Shown here: piece after piece, positions 44,337 through 50,376 of the stretch
Position numbering within the stretch: position 1 is the stretch's first letter
Layout of the letters: the number at the start of each line of letters is the position of its first letter
Origin: a virus
Length of the DNA stretch: 64,000 nucleotides
Direction: 5' to 3' (one strand)
IMG/VR virus record: IMGVR_UViG_3300033156_000587
Span: 1 to 64,000 of that record
The notes under the pieces: generated by a model
What the model saw: the letters and a program-made list of their open reading frames with translations, nothing else
Told to the model about the DNA's origin: nothing
Databases searched by the model: none
Translations under genes and position numbers: made by a program

Positions 44337-44483
44337 GGGCCCGTAGCTCAATTGGCAGAGCACTATTGCCGTTGCCGGGTCTTGCCTCGAAGGGATGTGC
44401 ACCATGTAGGCAGACCGGGGCCGGACGGTGACGGTTATCCACTTGAAATGGAGAGGTTGCGGGTTCGAGTCCCGCCGGGCCCA
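44337..44483 (+). ncRNA. tRNA-like RNA carrying a Y-RNA Ro60-binding stem
   Basis: 147 bases. A perfect 7-bp acceptor (44337-44343 with 44476-44482), U8/A9, a D-arm (GCTC/GAGC with GG in the loop) and a T-arm (GCGGG, TTCGAGT, CCCGC) are standard tRNA parts. In place of a plain anticodon arm there is a ~70-base insert: CCGTTGCCG (44369-44377) pairs with CGGTGACGG (44426-44434), an internal loop is formed by CTT and CGGA, and an outer helix closes on a loop. These strands are the Ro60-site consensus of the four Y RNAs downstream (GGCCGGA, CTTGCC, GGTTATC) but in circularly permuted order. A small CCA/TGG stem with loop CTTGAAA follows. No CCA end is encoded. Ordinary decoding seems unlikely. 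Confidence 0.7.
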
Positions 44484-44508
44484 CTCAAGCCGAAAGGGAC
44501 TAAGGGCA

Positions 44509-44685
44509 GTGAAAAGCAACAAGGCGGAGAGGCTGGCATTAGCCTTTGCCGCGGCATTAGTACCCGGCACGGTGGTAGCGGCCGTCTTCCTAGACGAACT
44601 AGGCATCCGTATCTTCGGTATGATCGCAATCATTACGCTGGGTGGACTAGTTATTTTAGCCCTAGCTACACCGAACAAGGGCTAG
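44509..44685 (+). CDS. Small two-helix membrane protein (58 aa)
   Basis: From a GTG start with AAGGG upstream. After a basic N-terminus (VKSNKAERL) there are two hydrophobic helices (about 9-27 and 31-54) separated by LDELG. It lies between the tRNA-like RNA and the Y RNA array; its coding end abuts the first Y RNA stem, so all may be on one transcript. Confidence 0.5.
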   Translation: MKSNKAERLALAFAAALVPGTVVAAVFLDELGIRIFGMIAIITLGGLVILALATPNKG

Positions 44686-44788
44686 TCGGGCCGGATGCAC
44701 ACGGTTATCGAGTCTGGCCCTCGGGGAGGCTGAAGGTCTCCTTAGCCGGTTCGAGTCCGGTATAGCCGTGTGCAAATCCTTGCCCGAC
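44685..44788 (+). ncRNA. Y RNA 1 with tRNA-like cloverleaf
   Basis: Outer stem GTCGGGC/GCCCGAC, internal loop CGGA opposite AATCCTT, 9-bp inner stem TGCACACGG/CCGTGTGCA, then TTATC. This is the Ro60-binding architecture of Y RNAs. The distal part folds as three hairpins: CGAG/CTCG with a GG loop, a 5-bp arm with 7-base loop CTGAAGG, and a T-arm (GCCGG, TTCGAGT, CCGGT), stacked on CGGTTAT/ATAGCCG. It mimics a tRNA lacking positions 8-9, joined to the Y stem through its acceptor side. Confidence 0.8.
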
Positions 44789-44800
44789 CTTGAAAGCGAC

Positions 44801-44860
44801 GCGGGCCGGATCGTATGGGTTACCCTGCTAAGGTATCTCCCATGCGAGCAACTCGCCCGC
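44801..44860 (+). ncRNA. Y RNA 2 (minimal)
   Basis: Outer stem GCGGGC/GCCCGC, loop CGGA opposite GCAACTC, inner stem TCGTATGGG/CCCATGCGA (one G-U), then TTACC in place of TTATC. The distal part is only one small hairpin, TACC/GGTA with a 7-base loop. 60 bases, near the lower size limit for a Y RNA. Confidence 0.75.
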
Positions 44861-44881
44861 TTCTTTGGGAATAGATCTTGC

Positions 44882-44942
44882 GCGGGCCGATGCACGAGGG
44901 TTATCAGCCGCGTTGGGTTGGCCTCGTGCAAAACTTGCCCGC
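44882..44942 (+). ncRNA. Y RNA 3 (minimal)
   Basis: Outer stem GCGGGC/GCCCGC, loop CGA opposite AAACTT, inner stem TGCACGAGG/CCTCGTGCA, then GTTATCAG. The first strand (GGGCCGATG followed by GGGTTATCAG) is strikingly like vertebrate Y4 RNA. The distal loop is about 22 bases with little structure. The inner stem differs from its neighbours by compensated changes. Confidence 0.8.
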
Positions 44943-44961
44943 TCGTGCCAACGGACGAGAC

Positions 44962-45061
44962 GCGGGCCGGAGTGTGAGGGTTATCGGTTACTCAGGTTCG
45001 AGTCCTGAATCCCAGGCGGGGAAACCCGTGCTGGGATGCTCCTCACACGACCCTTGCCCGC
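44962..45061 (+). ncRNA. Y RNA 4 with T-arm and closed acceptor-like helix
   Basis: Outer stem GCGGGC/GCCCGC, loop CGGA opposite ACCCTT, inner stem GTGTGAGG/CCTCACAC, then GTTATC. The distal part has a T-arm (TCAGG, TTCGAGT, CCTGA) stacked on a 7-bp acceptor-like helix ATCCCAG/CTGGGAT that is closed by CGGG-GAAA-CCCG. A tRNA module permuted and sealed at its acceptor is what is known for bacterial YrlA RNAs. CTCTTTT follows, a possible 3' end. Confidence 0.8.
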
Positions 45062-45091
45062 TCTTTTATCCTCATGAAAGGAGGGTCGGAG

Positions 45092-46744
45092 ATGGTTAAC
45101 TACAGGAAGCATTTCTCTACGCGGGAGACTCCACAGAGCGAGCCGATCCCTGGCCGAGCTATGGCTCGGAACAATGCCGGTGGATTCGCGTTTCAGATCG
45201 ACAAGTGGATGCGGCTTCGGAGGTTCTTAATCCTCGGCTCTGAGGGCGGGACGTACTACGTCTCCGAGCACAAGCTCACGATCGATAATGCCAGGAATGT
45301 CCTAGCTTGCATCCGAGAGGATGGGAAGCGAGCAGTGCAAGAAATCGTGGGAGTCTCCGAATCCGGTCGCGCCCCGAAGAACGATCCCGCGCTATTCGCC
45401 TTGGCGATGGCGATGAGCGAAGGAGATCTGGAAACGCGTCGAGAAGCGTTCAGCGTGTTCCCGCGAGTGGCGAGAACCGGATATCACTTATTCCGGTTCG
45501 CCGAGTACGTCGAGGGTTTCCGCGGCTGGGGTCGTGGCTTGAGACGGACGATAGGCCGGTGGTACTTGGGTAAAGACCCCAACATGCTCGCTTACCAGGT
45601 GACCAAGTACCAACAACGTGAGGGCTGGAGCCATCGGGATATCCTGAGGCTCGCGCATCCCAAGACCGCGTCCAAGGCTCATAACGCGATCTTCCGCTGG
45701 ATCACCCAGAGCGAGATCAGCGACGATCTCCCGGATCTGATCGTCGGGCTGGAGAAGGCCCGAAAGGCACAGAATGAACAGGAGATCGTGAAGCTGATCG
45801 AGGAGTATGGTCTGCCTTGGGAGGCGATCCCGACGGAATTCTTGGGTTCTGCACGCGTCTGGGAAGCTCTGTTGCCGAGGCTTCCTATGACCGCGCTGCT
45901 CCGGAATTTGGCCCGGATGACCGCGAACGGGCTACTTGTCCCGATGAGCGATGCTGTAAAACTCGTGACCGAGCGGATTACAAACGAGGAGGCGTTGAGG
46001 AAGGCACGAGTGCACCCGATCCAGGTCCTGAGCGCGCTCATAACTTACCAGCGTGGTCGAGGGGTCCGAGGGCGGTTGACGTGGGAGCCGGTGGCGAGGG
46101 TCATTGATGCCCTGGATGCCGCGTTCTACCTGTCCTTCGGGAACGTGGAGCCGATCGGGAAGCGGGTGGTCCTCGCGTTGGACGTATCCGCGTCCATGGC
46201 TACCGGGATGATTGCTGGCGTCCCGGACCTGACGCCTCGTGTAGCTGCGGCCGCTATGGCGATGGTAACCGCGCGCGTGGAGCCAGAGCATGTCATCGTC
46301 GCGTTTACTGGGGAGATGGTCCCGCTGGACATCTCGCCTCGGGAACGGCTGGATGACGTGCTGGAGAAGGTTGACAGGCTCGACTTCGGCCCCACGGACT
46401 GCTCGTTGCCCATGATGTGGGCTCTCGGGTATCAGCCCAAGGTAGCGAAAAACTGGTGGTCCTGGAGGAGCGCAGGCTACAGGAAGGTACGGAATGAAGT
46501 CGTCCGCGCCGATGCGTTTCTGATCTATACCGACAGTGAGACCTGGTTCGGGAAGATTCACCCGTTCCAAGCGTTACAGAAATATCGGCATGAGACCGGG
46601 ATCGATGCGAAGCTCGTGGTCGTCGCCATGACCGCAACGGAGTTCTCCATTGCCGATCCCGGCGATCCCGGGATGTTGGACGTCGTGGGATTCGATACTG
46701 TGACTCCCAATCTGATCGCAGACTTCGTGAGAGGGGAGATCTGA
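45092..46744 (+). CDS. rsr: Ro60-like TROVE-domain RNA-binding protein
   Basis: 550 residues from ATG 45092, chosen for AAAGGAGGG 7 bases upstream. The N-terminal two thirds are the helical-repeat TROVE ring (ending QVLSALITYQRGRGVRG), followed by a von Willebrand A domain with an intact metal-site DVSAS (Asp364, Ser366, Ser368), a conserved FTGEMVPL segment and FLIYTDSETW. Ro60 binds Y RNAs on its outer surface and single-stranded RNA ends in its ring, and in bacteria partners with nucleases for RNA decay. The four Y RNAs lie immediately upstream. No RtcB or PNPase gene is in the window. Confidence 0.92.
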   Translation: MVNYRKHFSTRETPQSEPIPGRAMARNNAGGFAFQIDKWMRLRRFLILGSEGGTYYVSEHKLTIDNARNVLACIREDGKRAVQEIVGVSESGRAPKNDPALFALAMAMSEGDLETRREAFSVFPRVARTGYHLFRFAEYVEGFRGWGRGLRRTIGRWYLGKDPNMLAYQVTKYQQREGWSHRDILRLAHPKTASKAHNAIFRWITQSEISDDLPDLIVGLEKARKAQNEQEIVKLIEEYGLPWEAIPTEFLGSARVWEALLPRLPMTALLRNLARMTANGLLVPMSDAVKLVTERITNEEALRKARVHPIQVLSALITYQRGRGVRGRLTWEPVARVIDALDAAFYLSFGNVEPIGKRVVLALDVSASMATGMIAGVPDLTPRVAAAAMAMVTARVEPEHVIVAFTGEMVPLDISPRERLDDVLEKVDRLDFGPTDCSLPMMWALGYQPKVAKNWWSWRSAGYRKVRNEVVRADAFLIYTDSETWFGKIHPFQALQKYRHETGIDAKLVVVAMTATEFSIADPGDPGMLDVVGFDTVTPNLIADFVRGEI

Positions 46745-46760
46745 GCAGCCCTCCCCTCTC
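46729..46760 (+). terminator. Terminator-like hairpin after the Ro60 gene
   Basis: A perfect 10-bp stem, GAGAGGGGAG (46729-46738) with CTCCCCTCTC (46751-46760), spans the stop codon. No U-run follows, so it may act as a 3' stabiliser. Confidence 0.45.
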
Positions 46761-46774
46761 ACTTAGGGAAGGAT

Positions 46775-46993
46775 ATGGAAATCTCGCTGAAGACCCTGAT
46801 TGGGATCTTGGCAGGCTTGTGGTTATTCTGGCTGTTCATCAAGCCGCTTCCTGAGCCGCCAGAGCATGACTCAATTGAGCAAATGACAAACGATCTCATC
46901 ACGAGCTGGGATGTCGGTTTGCCAGGATGCCTGCTAGTAATCCTACTTGGCGCGATCGCAATATACTGCCTGACAGGGCCCGGCGCAGTATAG
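46775..46993 (+). CDS. Small membrane protein (72 aa)
   Basis: Two hydrophobic helices (residues ~6-24 and ~48-66) flank an acidic loop (PLPEPPEHDSIEQ). GGGAAGGAT precedes the ATG. Unknown function; follows the Ro60 gene by 30 bases. Confidence 0.5.
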   Translation: MEISLKTLIGILAGLWLFWLFIKPLPEPPEHDSIEQMTNDLITSWDVGLPGCLLVILLGAIAIYCLTGPGAV

Positions 46994-47043
46994 GGCAGCT
47001 CTGCCCGCTGGGGCGCACGACCGAGCAAGAGTGGGAAGCACAT

Positions 47044-47325
47044 ATGGAGAAGTTAGGCGGGGATATGTGCGATCCCGCCAATCAGAGGACGGGCGAAATG
47101 GAAACTTGGACTTGTCCACGCTGCGGCGAAACTTTGACATTACAAAATAACTTTGGAAGGGAGATCATCCCAGAAGGTACTGTAATCTATGATCTTTTCG
47201 GTAAGCCAATACGCAGCCACCGATTCGGCGTATGCTGCTCATGCTGGAGCGTAGTTGAGCTAATCAACGGCAAGGTAGCAACGTCGATTCTGGTACCTCC
47301 GGACCTCGTGGCGGGATGCGCGTGA
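47044..47325 (+). CDS. Zinc-ribbon protein
   Basis: About 93 residues from ATG 47044; two later ATGs (47065, 47098) are possible and the start is uncertain. CPRCG near residue 23 and CCSC near 62 form a zinc-ribbon pair. Such proteins often bind nucleic acid or other proteins; no closer family is recognised. Confidence 0.5.
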   Translation: MEKLGGDMCDPANQRTGEMETWTCPRCGETLTLQNNFGREIIPEGTVIYDLFGKPIRSHRFGVCCSCWSVVELINGKVATSILVPPDLVAGCA

Positions 47326-47372
47326 CTGCCGGACAGGCACTGACAGCATAGGAGCGCTAAAGGAGTCCTGCC

Positions 47373-48179
47373 ATGAAGGCGCTTGTAGTTGGTTTCGGTT
47401 CCGCTGGAAGGCGGCATAAGAAATATCTTGAGATGCTTGGGCTTCGCGTGGATACGGTCGATCCGAACGTGCCCGAAGCGGCGTTTCAGTCCTTGGAAGA
47501 GGCTGTCAACAGGCCGACGGTTTACGATCTCGCGGTAGTCGCCACACCTCCAGACTTGCATCTGGAACATACCGTTATGCTGCTATCCAAGACACGCGTC
47601 CCGAAGATCCTATGCGAGAAACCTCTCTGCGGATGGGACCAGATGGACGCGTTTCCAGAGGATGACCGGGTGCGGATCGCGTATAACTACCGATATCATC
47701 CCTGGATCGCGAAGACTCTGGGCCCCGAGCCATCGCAGGGCTGGTTTCTGTTCTCGATCCAGAAACGGGAGAGGATACCGGAATGGGGCTTGCTGCTGGA
47801 CCACGTGAGCCATGATTTTGATATCCTATCCTGGAAAGCGGGCCTTGCGGAGATCACGAACGCGACGTGGATCACTTACGGTCCGATCATCGGCTGGTGG
47901 ATTACAGGGCACACGGAGCGAAACGCGCCGGTATACGTATTAGATCTCGTGAGCACTGCTCCTGGATTTCGGCGATATGTCACAATTTGGCGTTTCGATC
48001 GAGCTGCCTTGTGGATTAAAATGTCAAGTGAGATGTTCCGGGACATGATCCGGGCCGCGGTCTCCGGCCATGCTTGGGCTTCGCGGCTTCCCACGGTGAG
48101 TGAAGCGAGGCATGTACAGGCGCTCCTGGAGCAGGCAAGATCGCTCGGGAAGAACGCCCCGTCTCGTGAGGTGTCCTGA
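47373..48179 (+). CDS. Gfo/Idh/MocA-family oxidoreductase
   Basis: 268 residues with the NAD(P) loop GFGSAGRRH (7-15), the VVATPPDLH strand and the family hallmark CEKPL. The C-terminal beta domain is short. These enzymes oxidise or reduce sugars and are standard members of NeuB/SpsF sugar clusters, so it probably completes the pathway at 33-41 kb, despite lying 6 kb away. AAAGGAGTCC precedes the ATG. Confidence 0.8.
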   Translation: MKALVVGFGSAGRRHKKYLEMLGLRVDTVDPNVPEAAFQSLEEAVNRPTVYDLAVVATPPDLHLEHTVMLLSKTRVPKILCEKPLCGWDQMDAFPEDDRVRIAYNYRYHPWIAKTLGPEPSQGWFLFSIQKRERIPEWGLLLDHVSHDFDILSWKAGLAEITNATWITYGPIIGWWITGHTERNAPVYVLDLVSTAPGFRRYVTIWRFDRAALWIKMSSEMFRDMIRAAVSGHAWASRLPTVSEARHVQALLEQARSLGKNAPSREVS

Positions 48180-48183
48180 CATG

Positions 48184-48296
48184 GTGCCAGGGAGGGAGAG
48201 CTGTCTGAGGATGTGGGAGCTTAGTCCGGAAAATAGCGCAAGATGGAGAGGCCCTTCGGGATGACACCGCCGCAGACAGCTCTCTTTTCTTGGCAC
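48184..48296 (+). ncRNA. Structured RNA candidate, long stem with internal loop
   Basis: GTGCCA (48184-48189) pairs with TGGCAC (48291-48296), then an internal loop (GGGAGG opposite TTTTCT), then a perfect 12-bp stem (48196-48207 with 48273-48284). About 65 bases fill the distal part, including a CCC-TTCG-GGG hairpin. No open frame covers it. The two-helix plan resembles the Y RNAs but the CGGA/CTT strand consensus is absent. Confidence 0.5.
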
Positions 48297-48316
48297 TATA
48301 GTGAGGGAGGTGAGAG

Positions 48317-48571
48317 ATGGACTTGAGGGAGTACATGACCGAGTGGCTTGATTACTTCGGAGGCATGGTGAGGGGAGCTCGGTGGGACACGGAGTCTGAA
48401 ACGTCCCTGGCCGAGCTGTTCATCCCGGAAGTCGAGACGCTGCTTACCAAGCTAGAGGAGGTGAGAGATGGTCGCAGCAAAGGGGATGAATTCCCTGGCC
48501 TGGACGCTCCTGGTACTGGTCATCCTCTTCTTACTGTTGTCAAGTGCTCTGGGAGCGTTGGGCGAGATTGA
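48317..48571 (+). CDS. Small acidic protein, unknown
   Basis: 84 residues, ATG preceded by GGAGGTGAGAG. The first 50 residues are acidic and helical (MDLREYMTEWLDYFGG, VETLLTKLEEV); the last 35 overlap the next gene in another frame and look less protein-like. The ribosome binding site and start context are repeated almost exactly at the next gene. Confidence 0.45.
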   Translation: MDLREYMTEWLDYFGGMVRGARWDTESETSLAELFIPEVETLLTKLEEVRDGRSKGDEFPGLDAPGTGHPLLTVVKCSGSVGRD

Positions 48572-48821
48572 GTATTCAGATCATGCTGTCAGGAAGCACG
48601 GTCAGGATGCGATCAAGGCGCGGATAACGAACTCCAATCGAGGATTCAGGCATGACTGTAACAATGGCAAGCAATATTATATCGCGCCGATGGAAGATGG
48701 GAAATTTGCGATCACGATCGTCCAGGGTGGCCGGGAGAAGACTTCGTTCGTGACACGGAGCTTCCGGTACATTCAGAACGCTCTAAAACGCGACGGCTGT
48801 CGAGGACAGTATGCTCGGTAA
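48468..48821 (+). CDS. Membrane-anchored small protein
   Basis: 117 residues, ATG preceded by GAGGAGGTGAGAG. A single N-terminal hydrophobic helix (~9-29, WTLLVLVILFLLLSSALGAL) is followed by a compact basic domain with HDCNNGKQYYIAPM and FAITIVQGG. Likely anchored in the membrane with the domain outside or inside; no family recognised. Confidence 0.55.
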   Translation: MVAAKGMNSLAWTLLVLVILFLLLSSALGALGEIEYSDHAVRKHGQDAIKARITNSNRGFRHDCNNGKQYYIAPMEDGKFAITIVQGGREKTSFVTRSFRYIQNALKRDGCRGQYAR

Positions 48822-48877
48822 GGGAGAGGGGCGAGCACTGTACCGGTATGCCGCGAAGGTCCGGTTAACTTTAAGGC

Positions 48878-48939
48878 GGGGCTGATTGCGTCGCCAACCC
48901 TTAGCTCGGGTTGCCCCACGAAACGACGCAGGCAGCCCC
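48878..48939 (+). ncRNA. Strong composite hairpin upstream of IS110-like gene
   Basis: GGGGCTG and TGCGTCG (48878-48893) pair with CGACGCA and CAGCCCC (48924-48939) across a 2x2 internal loop; inside is AACCC/GGGTT with a 7-base loop and an 11-base bulge. It lies 35 bases before the transposase-domain gene. It may be a terminator, a leader structure or a guide-like RNA. Confidence 0.5.
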
Positions 48940-48973
48940 GTTTCCTTCCCTTTGAAAGATGGGAGACGGAAAG

Positions 48974-49777
48974 ATGATCAATCAAGTGCTAGTGCGACAA
49001 CTGCTAGACGATCGGTTCCGGATTCAGCGGGACAGGATACGCTGTGGGAATCGGATCAGTGCGATCCTACGCGGATCTGATACCGCGGATCAAAGGGTAC
49101 TGGAATACCTATACGAGCAACACCAAAGGCTTCTAGAAGACGAGCAGCGGGCCACGGAACGGCTGTTGGATGAATTGGACGGGGTACCTATCTTAGATGC
49201 CGCGTGCGGTGTGAAGGGAATAGGCCGAGTTTTAGCCGCTCAGGTGATCGCGGAAATCGGTGATATTGGCCGGTTCCCCACGGTCTCCAAGTTGTGGCGG
49301 TATTCTGGTTACGGCTTGGCTCCGTACTGGGTCAACAAGGATGGTCGCGTCATGGCCCCCAAGGTCGGGCGAAAATGGGAACGCGTAGATGGGAAATTGA
49401 TCTCCGTGAAAGCCGAGGTACAGCCCGAAGAGGGTTGGGAGTTGAAGGTGATCCCGGATCGGAAGGTAAAGGGATTCCTGCTCCCGTACAACTCACGGTT
49501 GAAACATATCATCCATATCGTGGCTCAGTCGCTCCTAAAGAGTAACAGTCCATACAGAGAGATTTATGATGATGCGATCGCCTCTTATTCTCCCGGCTTA
49601 CGCAGGATCGTCCGGCACATGCGGGCGATGCGGAAGATGAAGAAAATCTGGCTTTCTCATCTTTGGGAGGTGTGGCGAAGGCTGGAGGGGTTGCCGGTTC
49701 GGAAGGCTTGGATTTTCGAGCATGGAGGGCATCAGGATTACTTGGACCCGCAGGCGTTCGGCTGGCTGATAGATTAA
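48974..49777 (+). CDS. Lone IS110/IS116 C-terminal transposase-domain protein
   Basis: 267 residues from ATG 48974 (GGGAGACGG upstream). Residues ~75-125 (GVKGIGRVLAAQVIAEIGDI, then FPTVSKLWRYSGYGLAP) match the Transposase_20 domain of IS110-family recombinases, including a Ser-Gly in the expected place, and the helical remainder (SRLKHIIHIVAQSLLKS) fits. The N-terminal DEDD/RuvC-like half of IS110 enzymes is absent; instead there is a short coiled coil. It may be a phage recombination protein rather than a mobile element; no terminal repeats were found. Confidence 0.7.
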   Translation: MINQVLVRQLLDDRFRIQRDRIRCGNRISAILRGSDTADQRVLEYLYEQHQRLLEDEQRATERLLDELDGVPILDAACGVKGIGRVLAAQVIAEIGDIGRFPTVSKLWRYSGYGLAPYWVNKDGRVMAPKVGRKWERVDGKLISVKAEVQPEEGWELKVIPDRKVKGFLLPYNSRLKHIIHIVAQSLLKSNSPYREIYDDAIASYSPGLRRIVRHMRAMRKMKKIWLSHLWEVWRRLEGLPVRKAWIFEHGGHQDYLDPQAFGWLID

Positions 49778-49823
49778 GCAGGGGGGGGCATAGCCGATGG
49801 CAAAAATGAGACGCGACTCAGAA

Positions 49824-50152
49824 ATGCGATAGCCTATTTATACGTGGGTTTCGAAAATGGGAATGCGGATGAACCATGGTCCAGGTAAGAAGCAAAGACG
49901 CGCAAGAAAGCCGATCAGGGGATGGGAGATCGAGGGGTACTTATGCGAAGCCTAAAGACATGTGGGAAACGCACTCTCGGTCGGCGATGCGAAGCCTAAA
50001 GGACATGTGGGAAACGTCATCCAAACAATAGTGCGATAGACCCCAGCCAAAAGGAAAGGTGGGGAGCTTTCGCCAAATGGGATGCGGGAAGCCTCTCATT
50101 GAAGCTGGGACGCAAAAGAGTTGTGCGTAGCCTTAAGAAAACGGTGGGGCAC
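49824..50152 (+). repeat. Degenerate ~30-base repeat array, ~44-base spacing
   Basis: Units begin at 49824, 49943, 49987, 50031, 50082 and 50123, each with ATGCG or GTGCG, then AGCC in most, then GTGGG. Units 2 and 3 share 29 bases apart from one inserted base. Steps of 44, 44, 51 and 41 bases separate units 2 to 6. This fills the gap between the transposase-domain gene and the zinc-finger-like gene; no long frame occupies it. Three units encode tiny frames opening MRSLK or VRSLK. Confidence 0.6.
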
Positions 50153-50169
50153 AAATCTGAGGTGCGAGC

Positions 50170-50367
50170 ATGAGGTTCCTGAAGCCACGTCCAAGTGCAG
50201 AGCCCGGTTCCGTGTGGCACATCCTGCGGGACGGGAAGACGTACTGCGGCCGAGAGCAATCCCTTAACTACGAGCTGACCGAGGAGAAGCCGCGCGACGA
50301 GGTTTTCATCTGTTGGGTCTGCCGAAGGGCCTGGGAGCGGGCCCACGGTAAAGTCTTCAGGCTCTAA
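50170..50367 (+). CDS. Small zinc-finger-like protein
   Basis: 65 residues. A single probable metal site is made by His17, Cys26 and the CWVC pair (48-51) in WHILRDGKTYCGR and FICWVCRRAW. GAGGTGCGAGC precedes the ATG. Might bind DNA or regulate the adjacent replication gene. Confidence 0.55.
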   Translation: MRFLKPRPSAEPGSVWHILRDGKTYCGREQSLNYELTEEKPRDEVFICWVCRRAWERAHGKVFRL

Positions 50368-50376
50368 GGGTCCTCC

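Noticed and set aside
44368-44439. Group I intron in a tRNA anticodon loop
   Set aside because: The insert is about 70 bases, lacks group I core elements and matches the Y RNA strands instead.
44208-44678. Minus-strand frame with a GLEPATS-type segment
   Set aside because: This is the well-known false protein produced by translating a tRNA T-arm and acceptor backwards; it supports the tRNA-like RNA on the plus strand.
44703-44769. Ordinary tRNA-Phe (GAA) gene
   Set aside because: A cloverleaf is drawable, but positions 8-9 are missing, the variable loop is only three bases, and it sits inside a Y RNA stem; treated as a tRNA mimic.
45817-46637. Frames on both strands inside the Ro60 gene
   Set aside because: They overlap the well-supported TROVE coding sequence and have no start signals or homology features.
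49824-50152. CRISPR array
   Set aside because: Repeats are degenerate, spacers are very short and unequal, and no cas1/cas2 genes are present; the Cas4-like nuclease at 63 kb is a phage type.
48974-50160. Complete IS110 insertion sequence
   Set aside because: The N-terminal DEDD domain is missing and no element boundaries or target-site signs were seen.
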